From Acidimicrobiia bacterium (GTDB lineage Bacteria > Actinomycetota > Acidimicrobiia > Spongiisociales > ZC4RG35): 49,148 nt of DNA. The notes beneath the pieces are model-generated. The model ran no database searches, was not told the origin of the DNA, and saw nothing but the letters and a program-made list of their open reading frames with translations. Location: the NCBI GenBank assembly GCA_013812505.1, contig JACCTH010000065.1, positions 1 through 49,148 of the forward strand, read 5' to 3'. Below, one piece after another: positions 7,305 to 15,551 of this stretch. The position numbers were made by a program, and so were the translations under genes. The first letter of the stretch is position 1, and every line of letters begins with the position of its first letter.

Positions 7305-8223
7305 CGACTTCGAGGTTCCGGTTGCGCCTCGCCCGCCGAAAGCTCCCCCATCACCGCTCGGCCAAATAGCCATTGGAGCCACAGTCATCGGACTCGGGAT
7401 ACTCGCGCTGATCGACCGTGCCACACCGGCCGTCGACGCCGCCCCCCGCCACTACCTGGCGCTGGCGGTGACGATTCTCGGACTAGGAGCTCTCGTCGGC
7501 ACGTTCTATGGACGGGCCCGCTGGTTGATCCCGTTTGGGCTGCTGCTGATCCCTGCGACCGCCGGCGCGGGAATCGTCGAATACGAAAACGTTGCCCGCA
7601 ACGAAACCCTGCGCCCGACTACCTTCGCCGAGCTCGAAACCGTGTACGAGCTCGGCGTCGGAAGGCTCGAACTCCTCGTCCCGGCAGGCGTCGCGGTCGA
7701 TGCAAGGACCGAGGTTGGGATCGGTGCTTCCCTTAATCCGAGTGGCGATCAGGGCGGCCTAGGTGTCGAATCCGACTTCTACGTCGGCAGTAGCGCCGAC
7801 GGCATCGTGGTCACGAACCTCGAAGTAGGGATCGGAGAGATCGACGTGCTCGGCTCAGACCTCTTTTCGGAAGGCGAGTTATTCGATCCGGGCGACTTCA
7901 GCATCGCCCCGGTCACAGGGGACCTGCTTTCAGACTCCTATGCGGCGGCCGGGAATTCGGACATCACGCTCGACCTGAGCAACTTGGAACTCGAAAACGA
8001 ACGCTCCGTGGCCTTGTATGCCGAATCAGGAGACATTCTCGTGATGCTGCCCGAAGGCATTTCGTATTCCATTGTTGCGAATGCCCAGGAGATAATTGTC
8101 CTCGGCGAGGCTCGGAGCGGAACCGTGATCACCGAGCTCCAGGCTCCGGGGCAGCCAACTCTCCGTATCGACGCCACCAGCATCGAAGGAACCATCACCA
8201 TCGAGGAAGGATCCCGCTCGTGA
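7297..8223 (+). CDS. N-terminally truncated PspC-type membrane protein
   Basis: Taking GTG 7297 as the start gives 308 residues. A proline-rich segment (RPPKAPPSPLG) leads into three hydrophobic helices (about 25-100), then a beta-helical domain with repeated VGIG and LEVGIGEIDVLG motifs, and ends in an acidic tail. The Pro-rich plus triple-helix segment is what normally follows the PspC domain in actinobacterial PspC proteins, where it lies near residue 150-250; here the PspC domain and first helices are missing. The gene abuts the kinase remnant head to head, so one deletion appears to have removed both 5' ends. The longer frame from ATG 7078 is only antisense to the kinase and is not used. 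Confidence 0.65.
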   Translation: MPLDFEVPVAPRPPKAPPSPLGQIAIGATVIGLGILALIDRATPAVDAAPRHYLALAVTILGLGALVGTFYGRARWLIPFGLLLIPATAGAGIVEYENVARNETLRPTTFAELETVYELGVGRLELLVPAGVAVDARTEVGIGASLNPSGDQGGLGVESDFYVGSSADGIVVTNLEVGIGEIDVLGSDLFSEGELFDPGDFSIAPVTGDLLSDSYAAAGNSDITLDLSNLELENERSVALYAESGDILVMLPEGISYSIVANAQEIIVLGEARSGTVITELQAPGQPTLRIDATSIEGTITIEEGSRS

Positions 8224-8492
8224 AATCTCATCGTTTTGATCCCTGGTCGTTCATCTTCGGCCTTGTGCTCGTAGTTGTCGGCCTGTTTTTCCTGACCACA
8301 ACGAGCCTGATGGACCTTGTGGGCCGGCTCAACGCGGCCATGGATCTAGGTCTTCCCGTCCTCGCCCTGGTGATCGGAGCAGCCCTCGTGGTACCGGCGT
8401 TGCGCCGTCCGAAGCCGGTGGCGCCGGTCCTCACTCCCGAAGAAACCGTCGCCCTTCAAGAGCTCAACGACACGGTCCCGCCTGCCAGCTAG
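8220..8492 (+). CDS. Small two-helix membrane protein
   Basis: A 90-residue protein with two hydrophobic helices (about 10-27 and 44-60) and a short acidic tail. Its GTG start overlaps the previous stop (GTGA), so it is translationally coupled to the PspC-like protein and probably acts with it at the membrane. No family was recognised. Confidence 0.75.
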   Translation: MKSHRFDPWSFIFGLVLVVVGLFFLTTTSLMDLVGRLNAAMDLGLPVLALVIGAALVVPALRRPKPVAPVLTPEETVALQELNDTVPPAS

Positions 8493-8534
8493 AAGGAGGG
8501 AAACATTCGTCCGCGCCTGGTTGTTACCTTTTCC

Positions 8535-8939
8535 ATGGAACAGATCACTGACAAGGATTGGAAAGCCAAGCTGACCCCCGAGCAGTACGACGTGCTGCGC
8601 AAGGGCGGCACCGAGCGTGCGTTCACTGGCGAGTATTGGAACAACCACGACAACGGCGTATACGTCTGCGCGGGTTGTGGCGCCAAGCTCTTCGCCTCGG
8701 ACGACAAGTTTGACTCCGGGACCGGATGGCCGTCCTTTAGTTGTCCCGCTCCGGGATCCGAGGTCGAGGAAGAAAGCGATCGAAGCTGGGGGATGGTGCG
8801 GACCGAGGTGAAATGCGCCAACTGCGGCGGGCATCTCGGCCACGTCTTTCCCGACGGTCCCGCGCCCACGGGATTGCGCTATTGCATGAACTCGGCGGCG
8901 CTCAAGCTGGAACCGGCTCAGGAGCCTTCCGGTTCTTGA
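8535..8939 (+). CDS. msrB: Peptide-methionine (R)-S-oxide reductase
   Basis: This 134-residue enzyme reduces the R form of methionine sulfoxide in proteins. Both zinc pairs are visible (CAGC at about 45-48 and CANC at about 94-97), as are the substrate pocket (GTGWPSF, and GGHLGHVF with the catalytic His) and the catalytic Cys in RYCMNSAAL (about 117). Length and motifs are typical of stand-alone MsrB. A good Shine-Dalgarno is lacking, and a TACCTT box lies 4 bases before ATG. The 3' end overlaps the convergent permease gene by 38 bases. Confidence 0.96.
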   Translation: MEQITDKDWKAKLTPEQYDVLRKGGTERAFTGEYWNNHDNGVYVCAGCGAKLFASDDKFDSGTGWPSFSCPAPGSEVEEESDRSWGMVRTEVKCANCGGHLGHVFPDGPAPTGLRYCMNSAALKLEPAQEPSGS

Positions 8940-9678
8940 CGATGGTTTGAATCGCGAGAGCGATCAAGAACAAGCCAAAGACCCGCGAAAGGGTCGCCGC
9001 GGGTATCTGCAGCGCAAGAAGGGTGGCGAGCGGCGCCGTCGCCGCTCCCACCACTCCCAGAATCCCCATCGCCCGCCAATCGACATAGCCGTTGCCGACA
9101 TTGACCCTCGTTGCCGCCAGAGCGGTGAAAAGAATCGCCAGTAGCGAGGTCCCTTCCGCTGTGTGCTGACCGACGCCAAGCAAGAAGACCATCGCCGGAA
9201 CCATCACGGTGCCTCCGCCGACCCCGGCCAGCCCCGAAGCAATGCCGGCGAGGACCCCGATCAGGATTTCGACCGTCGACCTCCATATCTCCGAATTTGT
9301 GATCGTGCCGGTTGCCAATTCACCCCCGATTGCCATCCGGAGCCCGGCTAGCAGCAGGACGATGCCGAAGGTGATCCCAAGCGTTGGCCCGCTCAGGCGT
9401 TTCATCAGCGTGGCCCCAGCCGTCGAACCGACGATCCCGCCGAGCCCAAGGAAAAGCCCCACGCGCCAATCGACGCTCTCGGCGGTCGCGAACGAGATCG
9501 TTCCTGCCGCCGCCACCAACACAATCGACGCGAGCGACGTCGCGTTCGCGCGGTGGCGCGTGTACCCGAGCGCGACCAACGCCGGAACCATGACAATTCC
9601 TCCTCCCACCCCGAGCAACCCCGAAAGCAACCCGGTAGCAACCCCGATGGCGAGCATCAGCCACCACGAAAACTCCAT
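8902..9678 (-). CDS. TauE/SafE-family permease
   Basis: A polytopic inner-membrane protein (258 residues from ATG 9678, eight or so helices). Two repeated halves carry the family motif: [19 protein letters not shown] near the N-terminus and [19 protein letters not shown] in the middle. Members export or import sulfite, sulfonates or other small organosulfur anions; the substrate here is unknown. The start at 9678 matches the family N-terminus; ATG 9702, overlapping the end of the upstream amidohydrolase gene, is the alternative. Co-orientation and near-contact suggest one operon with that gene. Confidence 0.9.
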   Translation of the reverse strand: MEFSWWLMLAIGVATGLLSGLLGVGGGIVMVPALVALGYTRHRANATSLASIVLVAAAGTISFATAESVDWRVGLFLGLGGIVGSTAGATLMKRLSGPTLGITFGIVLLLAGLRMAIGGELATGTITNSEIWRSTVEILIGVLAGIASGLAGVGGGTVMVPAMVFLLGVGQHTAEGTSLLAILFTALAATRVNVGNGYVDWRAMGILGVVGAATAPLATLLALQIPAATLSRVFGLFLIALAIQTIVKNRKAPEPVPA

Positions 9679-9691
9679 TCGCGCTGCGGGC

Positions 9692-10741
9692 TCAGCCTCC
9701 ATCGAGACCCGAAAGGAACGCCACCACCAATTCTCCCAATCGGTCGACGACGTAGCCACCCTCCTGGACGACGACGGTGGGTCGGTCGAGTTCCCCGATG
9801 AGTTGACCGGCACGATGGTGAGCCTCGACGCTGATCAACAATGGGCTCTCCGGGTCATCGGCAAATGAGTCGACGCCCAGCGACACGACGAGCACATTTG
9901 CTTCACTGCTGAAGACGGTCAATCGTTTGACCTGGTCTATCCACTCTCGGTCACCAGTGCCGGGGGGGACCGGCAAGTTGAGGTTGGCGCCCTGGCCGCG
10001 ACCGGTCCCGCGTTCGTGTTCCCTCCCCACCCAATGCGGGAAGTAACCGGCGTCGGGGTCGATATGGACCGACCCATAGCGGACCTGATCGGTGTCATAG
10101 AAGATCTGCTGAGTGCCGTTGCCGTGATGGGCGTCGATATCGATGATTGCGACCGGGCCCATCAGTGAAAGCCGCTGCGCGGCAAGGGCGGCGTTGTTCA
10201 AGTAGCAGGCACCGCCGTAGAACGTGCGCCCGGCGTGATGACCCGGCGGTCGAACCGCCGCGTAAGTCAAACGGTCTCCGCCGAGCGCGAGATCGGCGGC
10301 CGTGACCGCGCAGGCGGCAGCGGCCCGCACCGCCTCCCAGGTGCCGGGACCGATCAACGTCATCGTGTCCATCGCAAACATCCCGGTGCGGGCGCCGACC
10401 GAAACCGGCCGGGTCAAAGGCTCGCCACACAACAGATCGGGGTGAGGAAACGAGTACGGCACCACCTTCTCCTGACCGGGGTCGATGGGATAGCCCGACC
10501 GATCCCAATCGGCTTGGGCGCTGCGGAGGAAGTCGACGAGCTCAGGGCTATGCACCGTCGTCAGCTCGTCGTCTCGGATCTCGTGGGGCTCGATCACCCG
10601 GTAGCCAGCCGCGCTCACTGCAGACAATATGGCTTCCCCTCGGTCGGCCAGCTCGGTTCCGGGGATGCGCACGCCCACCCAAATCTCGCCATCGGGAACA
10701 TGGCGAGCATGGTCTGGGCTGTAGACGACCTGCACTGTCAT
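9692..10741 (-). CDS. Histone-deacetylase-family amidohydrolase (acetylpolyamine type)
   Basis: Start ATG 10741 (MTVQVVYSPDH) gives 349 residues. The arginase-like fold shows all the zinc and catalytic residues: PPGHHA (paired His), DIDAHHGNGTQ (Asp and His zinc ligands), SLGVDSF (third ligand Asp) and EGGYV (Tyr of the oxyanion hole). Bacterial members deacetylate acetylpolyamines or other small N-acetyl amines. The order HxxDH and the length are closer to acetylpolyamine amidohydrolase than to AcuC. An upstream in-frame ATG at 10795 is possible. The gene is divergent from 10824. Confidence 0.9.
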   Translation of the reverse strand: MTVQVVYSPDHARHVPDGEIWVGVRIPGTELADRGEAILSAVSAAGYRVIEPHEIRDDELTTVHSPELVDFLRSAQADWDRSGYPIDPGQEKVVPYSFPHPDLLCGEPLTRPVSVGARTGMFAMDTMTLIGPGTWEAVRAAAACAVTAADLALGGDRLTYAAVRPPGHHAGRTFYGGACYLNNAALAAQRLSLMGPVAIIDIDAHHGNGTQQIFYDTDQVRYGSVHIDPDAGYFPHWVGREHERGTGRGQGANLNLPVPPGTGDREWIDQVKRLTVFSSEANVLVVSLGVDSFADDPESPLLISVEAHHRAGQLIGELDRPTVVVQEGGYVVDRLGELVVAFLSGLDGG

Positions 10742-10823
10742 GGTCTGGCCGTCATGGCTCTGAGTTAAGCGCCCCAACAACAGACCCCTTGTCATCTGCT
10801 CGCCGAGCGCGTACAAACGCAGG

Positions 10824-11735
10824 ATGACGTTATGGACTACCGAACAACATCAGCGGTTGATAGATCTCGTGCTGGCCAAGGTGGGAGAAGGGGCGGAAGT
10901 AATCGCCGATGGCATGGCGATCACCGGACCGGGCGGCGGCGTGATGGGTCTCTCAAATTTGGCGAAGGTTCTCAAGGATCTCCCTGAATCCGAATGGGAG
11001 CGGTCGCTCGAGCCTTATCTGCCGCTTTTTCAGGGCCCGCCGGCGATTCCGCAAGCCTTCGCCGACGCGCGACGGCGGCTACGGATTCGCCTCGCCGCTG
11101 ATGCGTCCGACCCCGGGTGGGCCGCCTATCGGCCGGTCTGCGACGGCCTCGACCAGATGCTGGTTCTCACTACCGATTGCGGTGCCATGACTATCAGTGA
11201 CGAGCAAATCGAGAAATGGGGAGTTCCGGCCGATGACGTCTGGGCGGAGGCCCTGGACCACACGATTTGGGACGAGCCCCGCGATCGAAAAATCCTGGAC
11301 AAAGAAAACATGCGTTTCGTTTGGGTCCGGAACTCGTTCTATGCGTCGAGCGCGCTGCTATCTCTTGACCACCTCCTCTCGCCAGCCAACCGTTTCGGAG
11401 CGGTAGTGATGGTTCCAGTTCGCGACGCACTCCTCTACACCGAAGTCAACGACGAGCAATTTCTCTACGCCTCGGCAGGCATGATCGATGTCGGCGGCCG
11501 CTGGTATGTCGACGATTCAGGACCGATCAGCGCCGACCTCTTTTGGTATCGCCGAACGGAGCAAGGCCCGATCATCTCCCGCATCGTCAAGGAGGTGAAC
11601 CGTCGCTACCAGCCGTGTTGGGGTCCAGACTTTTCGGCTGCGCTCGCAGAGCTCTCGAAAGACCTCGCTTTGATCGATGGTGATCGCCGCCGGCATCGGT
11701 CTCGCCGGCGGACAACTCCTACGATGCCGGCGTGA
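10824..11735 (+). CDS. Conserved protein of unknown function, DUF1444-like features
   Basis: A 303-residue soluble protein. It was not recognised with certainty. The central part (TDCGAMTISDEQIEKWGVPADDVWAEAL) recalls the DUF1444/YtpQ family, where a similar acidic ISxxxLxxWG helix is found. There is no signal peptide or membrane helix. The last 25 residues are Arg/Thr-rich and low in complexity. Its stop overlaps the next GTG start by 4 bases, so it begins a coupled three-gene unit with the PLP enzyme and the SDR. Confidence 0.7.
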   Translation: MTLWTTEQHQRLIDLVLAKVGEGAEVIADGMAITGPGGGVMGLSNLAKVLKDLPESEWERSLEPYLPLFQGPPAIPQAFADARRRLRIRLAADASDPGWAAYRPVCDGLDQMLVLTTDCGAMTISDEQIEKWGVPADDVWAEALDHTIWDEPRDRKILDKENMRFVWVRNSFYASSALLSLDHLLSPANRFGAVVMVPVRDALLYTEVNDEQFLYASAGMIDVGGRWYVDDSGPISADLFWYRRTEQGPIISRIVKEVNRRYQPCWGPDFSAALAELSKDLALIDGDRRRHRSRRRTTPTMPA

Positions 11736-12898
11736 TTCCAGGTCCGTGGTTGCTCGACCCCTCCGTCACCCATCTCAACCACGGATCGTTTTCCGCCGTG
11801 CCATTACCGGTCCTCGAAGCGCAGGACCAATGGCGCCGGCGCTGGGAAGCCGACACCACCGAGTTCGTCGTCTCCGATTGGGAGCCGGCCCTCGACCGCA
11901 GTCGAGCGGCTTTGGCGGAATTGGTCGGCGCCAGGTCGGAAGACCTGGTGTTCGTTTCCAACGCCACCGCCGGAGTGAACATTGTCGCTCGGTCGCTCGA
12001 ATTCTCCCCTGGCGACCAAATCCTCACCACCAACCACACTTACAACGCCTGCCGCAATGTTCTCGACTACGTCGCCTCTCGCAGCGGGGCCGAAGTTGTC
12101 TCCGTTCAGGTTCCCTTCCCGCTCGCCGACCCAACCGAAGTAACCGAACGTGTCGTGGCTGCAGTCTCCGACCGCACTCGCTTCGCACTCATCGATCACA
12201 TCACCTCCGCCACCGGGATCGTCCTGCCGATCGAGGAGATCGTTTCGTTGCTGGAGAAGGCCGGTGTGGCGGTGATGATCGATGGGGCCCACGGGCCGGG
12301 AATGGTCGCTCTCGACCTCGACACCCTCGGCGCCTCCTACTACACGGGCAACAACCACAAATGGCTCTCGGTGCCGAAGGGTTCGGCTTTTCTCTGGGCA
12401 CGCGCCGATCGCGTCGACGCCTTGGTGCCATCGACCATCAGCCACGGCTGGAACGACCCCCGCACCGATCGCCCCCGCTTCCATGTGTTGTTCGACTATC
12501 CGGGCGCGGTCGATGTGACCGCCCACCTGGTGGTGCCCGACGCCATCGAGTTCCTCGCCGGTCTCGATCCAGGCGGGCTGGCAGGGTTGATGGCCCGCAA
12601 CCGCGCCCTCGCCCTTTCGCAACGACGTCGGCTGATGGACTTCCTCGGCGTTGCGGAGCCCGCCCCGGAGTCGATGGTCGGAGCCCTGGCGGCCGTGCCC
12701 ATCAGCCCTGCCGAGCCGGGCGGTCCGCCGGGAATCATCGATCCGCTCACCCGCAAGCTGCGGACCGAATATCAGATCCAGGTGCCGGTATTTATCTGGC
12801 CAGCCGCGCCAGAACGACTCCTGCGAATCTCTGCGGCCCCCTACAACGACGAATCGGATTACGACCGGCTGCTCGAAGCTCTTGCCGTCGAATTGTGA
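11732..12898 (+). CDS. Class V aminotransferase-fold PLP enzyme (isopenicillin N epimerase-like)
   Basis: This 388-residue PLP-dependent enzyme has the N-terminal HLNHGSFSAVP motif of the CefD/isopenicillin N epimerase-like branch, a phosphate-binding SNATAGVN, the PLP-contacting Asp-His pair in IDGAHGPGMV, and the Schiff-base Lys in TGNNHKWLSVPKG (about 215). Members act as epimerases, cysteine desulfurase-like lyases or aminotransferases, so the substrate is open. GTG start overlaps the upstream stop, and its own stop overlaps the SDR start (GTGA), indicating one operon. Confidence 0.9.
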   Translation: MIPGPWLLDPSVTHLNHGSFSAVPLPVLEAQDQWRRRWEADTTEFVVSDWEPALDRSRAALAELVGARSEDLVFVSNATAGVNIVARSLEFSPGDQILTTNHTYNACRNVLDYVASRSGAEVVSVQVPFPLADPTEVTERVVAAVSDRTRFALIDHITSATGIVLPIEEIVSLLEKAGVAVMIDGAHGPGMVALDLDTLGASYYTGNNHKWLSVPKGSAFLWARADRVDALVPSTISHGWNDPRTDRPRFHVLFDYPGAVDVTAHLVVPDAIEFLAGLDPGGLAGLMARNRALALSQRRRLMDFLGVAEPAPESMVGALAAVPISPAEPGGPPGIIDPLTRKLRTEYQIQVPVFIWPAAPERLLRISAAPYNDESDYDRLLEALAVEL

Positions 12899-13665
12899 TC
12901 GCGGCGATCCTTGGCGCCTCGAGCGGGATTGGATACGAGGTGGGGCGCGCGTTGCAAGCTGGTGGGCATCAGCTGATCCTCATCGGACGTGACCGGTCCC
13001 GCTACCGCGAGTTGCTGACCAGCGACGACCACTTCGTCGAATGCGAGCTGGCGGTTTTGGCGTCGGTGGCCACGGCGACCGAGACGATAACGAGAAAGTT
13101 TCCCCAATTGGACTTGCTGATCAACAACGCCGGGACGGCTGGCCGGCGCGGCGTCACCATCGATGGCTTCGAACTCGCTTTTGCGGTCAACTATCTCTCG
13201 CATTATCTGCTCACCCGCCTGCTCGGAAATCCGCGACGCGTCGTCAATGTCAGCTCGGAAGCCCATCGCGGTGTCACGGACCTTGATCCCGATCAAGGCT
13301 TGGGTCCTACACGCTCGTTGCTCGGTTGGCGGGAATACCAGTATTCGAAGGCCGCCCAGATCGCCTTCACCCACAGTCTCGTCAGCCGTGGTTTCGACGC
13401 CTACTCGGTCCATCCGGGCGTCATTGCCACCAACCTTTGGAGAAGGGTTCCGGCCGTTGTCCTCGGCCCCCTAACTCGACGGATGAAGCCACCGGCGGCC
13501 GGGGCGCTGCCCGTCCTCCGAGCCGCAACAGATACGGCCCTTGACGCCGGCGACTATGTGACCCCGCGCGGAGTGATCGCCCCCACGCCGCTCGTCTCCA
13601 ACCCCGAGGTGGCCGAACGGCTGTGGCAACAGAGCGAGAAATGGGTGGCCAACTATCTCCCCTAG
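12895..13665 (+). CDS. Short-chain dehydrogenase/reductase
   Basis: The GTG at 12895 overlaps the previous stop and gives 256 residues. The NAD(P)-binding GASSGIG is at about 7-13, the structural NNAG at about 80, the catalytic Ser in NVSSEAH and the YxxxK pair in YQYSKAA. It resembles retinol-dehydrogenase/WW-domain-oxidoreductase-type SDRs that lack a long C-terminal extension. The substrate is unknown. A much longer frame starting at 11677 reads through the neighbouring gene out of phase and is not real in that part. Confidence 0.92.
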   Translation: MIAAILGASSGIGYEVGRALQAGGHQLILIGRDRSRYRELLTSDDHFVECELAVLASVATATETITRKFPQLDLLINNAGTAGRRGVTIDGFELAFAVNYLSHYLLTRLLGNPRRVVNVSSEAHRGVTDLDPDQGLGPTRSLLGWREYQYSKAAQIAFTHSLVSRGFDAYSVHPGVIATNLWRRVPAVVLGPLTRRMKPPAAGALPVLRAATDTALDAGDYVTPRGVIAPTPLVSNPEVAERLWQQSEKWVANYLP

Positions 13666-13669
13666 CTCG

Positions 13670-14068
13670 TTGCGACTCAACCCTCCGACTTTGGCGGCAA
13701 TGATCTCTCACTTCGAGCAGTCACTTCCGTTCGAATGCTGCGGGCTGCTGGCCGGGAGCGGAAATCAGGTCAGCTTCGTCTACCCGCTGACCAACGATCA
13801 AGCCTCGGCGGTCGCTTTCACGATCGCCCCCGCCGAGCACTTCGGGGCCTGGCGCCATGCCGAAGCGAACGGCTGGGAACTGATCGGAGCGTTCCACTCC
13901 CATCCATCAGGGCCGGAACAACTCTCGACAACTGACATTGCGCTCGCCGGTGAACCGGACTGGGTCTACGTCGTGGTGACAAGCCGTGGAGCGAGAGCGT
14001 TTGTAATCAGCGATCGCCGGGCCGTCGAGATCCCGATCGAGGTTCAAACCCGACAGGTCGGGTCGTAG
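13670..14068 (+). CDS. JAMM/MPN-domain metallopeptidase (Mec-like)
   Basis: A 132-residue single-domain protein. The complete JAMM zinc motif is visible: E22 (PFECCGLL), H76-S-H78-x7-S86-x2-D89. Bacterial stand-alone JAMM proteins such as Mec of Mycobacterium cleave after the C-terminal Gly-Gly of small ubiquitin-like sulfur carriers, releasing cysteine from CysO. It faces the rhodanese-E1 gene tail to tail with a 25-base overlap, and that enzyme class charges such carriers, so a shared sulfur-carrier role is likely. No carrier gene (CysO, ThiS or MoaD) is in the window. The TTG start at 13670 keeps the first beta-strand of the fold; ATG 13700 is the alternative. Confidence 0.87.
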   Translation: MRLNPPTLAAMISHFEQSLPFECCGLLAGSGNQVSFVYPLTNDQASAVAFTIAPAEHFGAWRHAEANGWELIGAFHSHPSGPEQLSTTDIALAGEPDWVYVVVTSRGARAFVISDRRAVEIPIEVQTRQVGS

Positions 14069-15198
14069 TTCACCAAGTCGGGTGGGGAGTCTGGATCTGC
14101 ACAGGCGGGACAGTCAGGGCGTCGTCGCGCTTTCACCTCTGTGAACGACTGGTCAAGCGCGTCGTAAACCAACAAGCGTCCGTTGAGCGACTTGCCGATG
14201 CCGAGCAAATGTTTGATCGTTTCCGTCGCTTGGATCGAGCCGATGATCCCCGGCAGCACTCCGAGCACTCCCGCTTCGGCGCAGTTGGGGGCGAGCTCGG
14301 GTGGCGGAGCCTCGGGAAAGATGCAGCGATAGCACGGACCTTGATAGGGAACGAAGAACGACGCCTGCCCGTCGAAGCGAAAGATCGAGCCATGCGCCAC
14401 GGGAATGCCGAGCCGAAGCGAGGCGTCGTTGATCAGGTAACGGGTGGGAAAGTTGTCCGATCCGTCGACGATCACGTCGTATCCCTCGAGCAGGGACTCG
14501 GCGTTGCTGGCATCGATCCGCGCCCGGTGAGCGATGATCTCGACGTCGGGATTGAGGGCGTTGAGCGTGCGGCGCGCCGACTCGACTTTGGGAGCGCCGA
14601 CCCGTTCCGTCGAATGCAAGATCTGGCGTTGCAGGTTGGAGGCGTCGACGAGATCGAAATCGACGATGCCGATCGTTCCAACCCCGGCGGCGGCGAGATA
14701 GAGCGCTGCCGGTGAGCTCAATCCGCCGGCGCCGATGACCATCACTTTGCTTTCGAGGAGCTTGCGCTGGCCCTTCTCGCCAACCTCGGGAAGCATGAGA
14801 TGACGGGCATAACGGTCGGCCTGTTCGGCGGTGAGACCTCCATTGCTCACCTCAACCGTTCCACCTTCCATCATCCACCGCTGGATGCCGCCGGCCAGCG
14901 AGGTCGCCGAGGTGTAGCCCATCTCGTGCAGCGTGCGGGCGGCCAGCGCGGATCGGGCCCCGCTCGCGCAATAGATGACAATGGGCGCGTCCTGGGCGAG
15001 ACCCGCCCGCGCCACCGCCGATTCAATCGACCCGCGGGGAACCAATGAGGCGCCAGGAATGACGCCGCGGGCAAACTCCTCTGGCTCCCGGCAATCGATC
15101 AGGACCACCGAACCCATTTTCGGTGACAACTCACTCGGCGTGATCTCTCCGGCGATGGCGATCGCCTCGCGGACCAAGTCGGCATAGGTCTTCGGCAC
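14044..15198 (-). CDS. Rhodanese-E1 fusion (MoeZ/MoeB-like adenylyl- and sulfurtransferase)
   Basis: A 384-residue protein from GTG 15198. Residues about 15-115 form a rhodanese domain with the active Cys in VIYCASGARS. Residues about 125-384 form an E1/ThiF domain with the ATP loop GAGGLSSPAALYL, FDLVDASNLQRQ, the catalytic Cys in PNCAEAGVLG, and two zinc CxxC pairs (CYRC and CPAC). It activates and sulfurates ubiquitin-like sulfur carriers for cysteine, thiamine or molybdopterin synthesis. In MoeZ and Uba4 the rhodanese is C-terminal; here the order is reversed. TAGACT sits 6 bases before the start, suggesting a leaderless mRNA. Confidence 0.92.
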   Translation of the reverse strand: MPKTYADLVREAIAIAGEITPSELSPKMGSVVLIDCREPEEFARGVIPGASLVPRGSIESAVARAGLAQDAPIVIYCASGARSALAARTLHEMGYTSATSLAGGIQRWMMEGGTVEVSNGGLTAEQADRYARHLMLPEVGEKGQRKLLESKVMVIGAGGLSSPAALYLAAAGVGTIGIVDFDLVDASNLQRQILHSTERVGAPKVESARRTLNALNPDVEIIAHRARIDASNAESLLEGYDVIVDGSDNFPTRYLINDASLRLGIPVAHGSIFRFDGQASFFVPYQGPCYRCIFPEAPPPELAPNCAEAGVLGVLPGIIGSIQATETIKHLLGIGKSLNGRLLVYDALDQSFTEVKARRRPDCPACADPDSPPDLVNYDPTCRV

Positions 15199-15256
15199 CC
15201 AGTGAGTCTACGAACGCTCTCCCCCAACGGAAGTTGCGCCAGATAGGCTCTCTGGG

Positions 15257-15544
15257 GTGGCCTTTGCCGATGTCTATGTGTTTGTGCTCGCCGCGTTTGT
15301 TGGCTACCAGATCATCACGAGGGTGCCGGCGCTGCTCCATACCCCTTTGATGGCCGCGACCAACGCCATCTCGGGAATCTCGCTTGTGGGATCGCTGGTC
15401 GCGGCTGGCTCCGACCGCAACACCCTCTCGACCGTGCTCGGAGTGATCGCGGTGACTTGCGCGATGGCGAATGTCGTCGGCGGTTTTCTGATCACCGACC
15501 GGATGCTGTCGATGTTCCGGCGGGCCGAGAAGAAGCAGAACTGA
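15257..15544 (+). CDS. pntAB: NAD(P) transhydrogenase alpha subunit, membrane part
   Basis: A 95-residue membrane protein with three helices (about 5-22, 33-50 and 58-78) and a short charged tail (MFRRAEKKQ). It corresponds to domain II of the alpha subunit, the part encoded separately in many Actinobacteria and Alphaproteobacteria. With PntB it forms the proton channel of the enzyme that makes NADPH from NADH. TAGGCT lies 7 bases before the GTG, suggesting a leaderless mRNA. The soluble NAD-binding subunit (pntAA), usually directly upstream, is not here. Confidence 0.9.
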   Translation: MAFADVYVFVLAAFVGYQIITRVPALLHTPLMAATNAISGISLVGSLVAAGSDRNTLSTVLGVIAVTCAMANVVGGFLITDRMLSMFRRAEKKQN

Positions 15545-15551
15545 TCACTCG

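Noticed and set aside
11677-12894. Upstream 406 codons of a 662-codon open frame ending in the SDR
   Set aside because: This part is Arg-rich, out of phase with the clear PLP enzyme on the same strand, and has no family likeness. Only the part from GTG 12895 is a gene.
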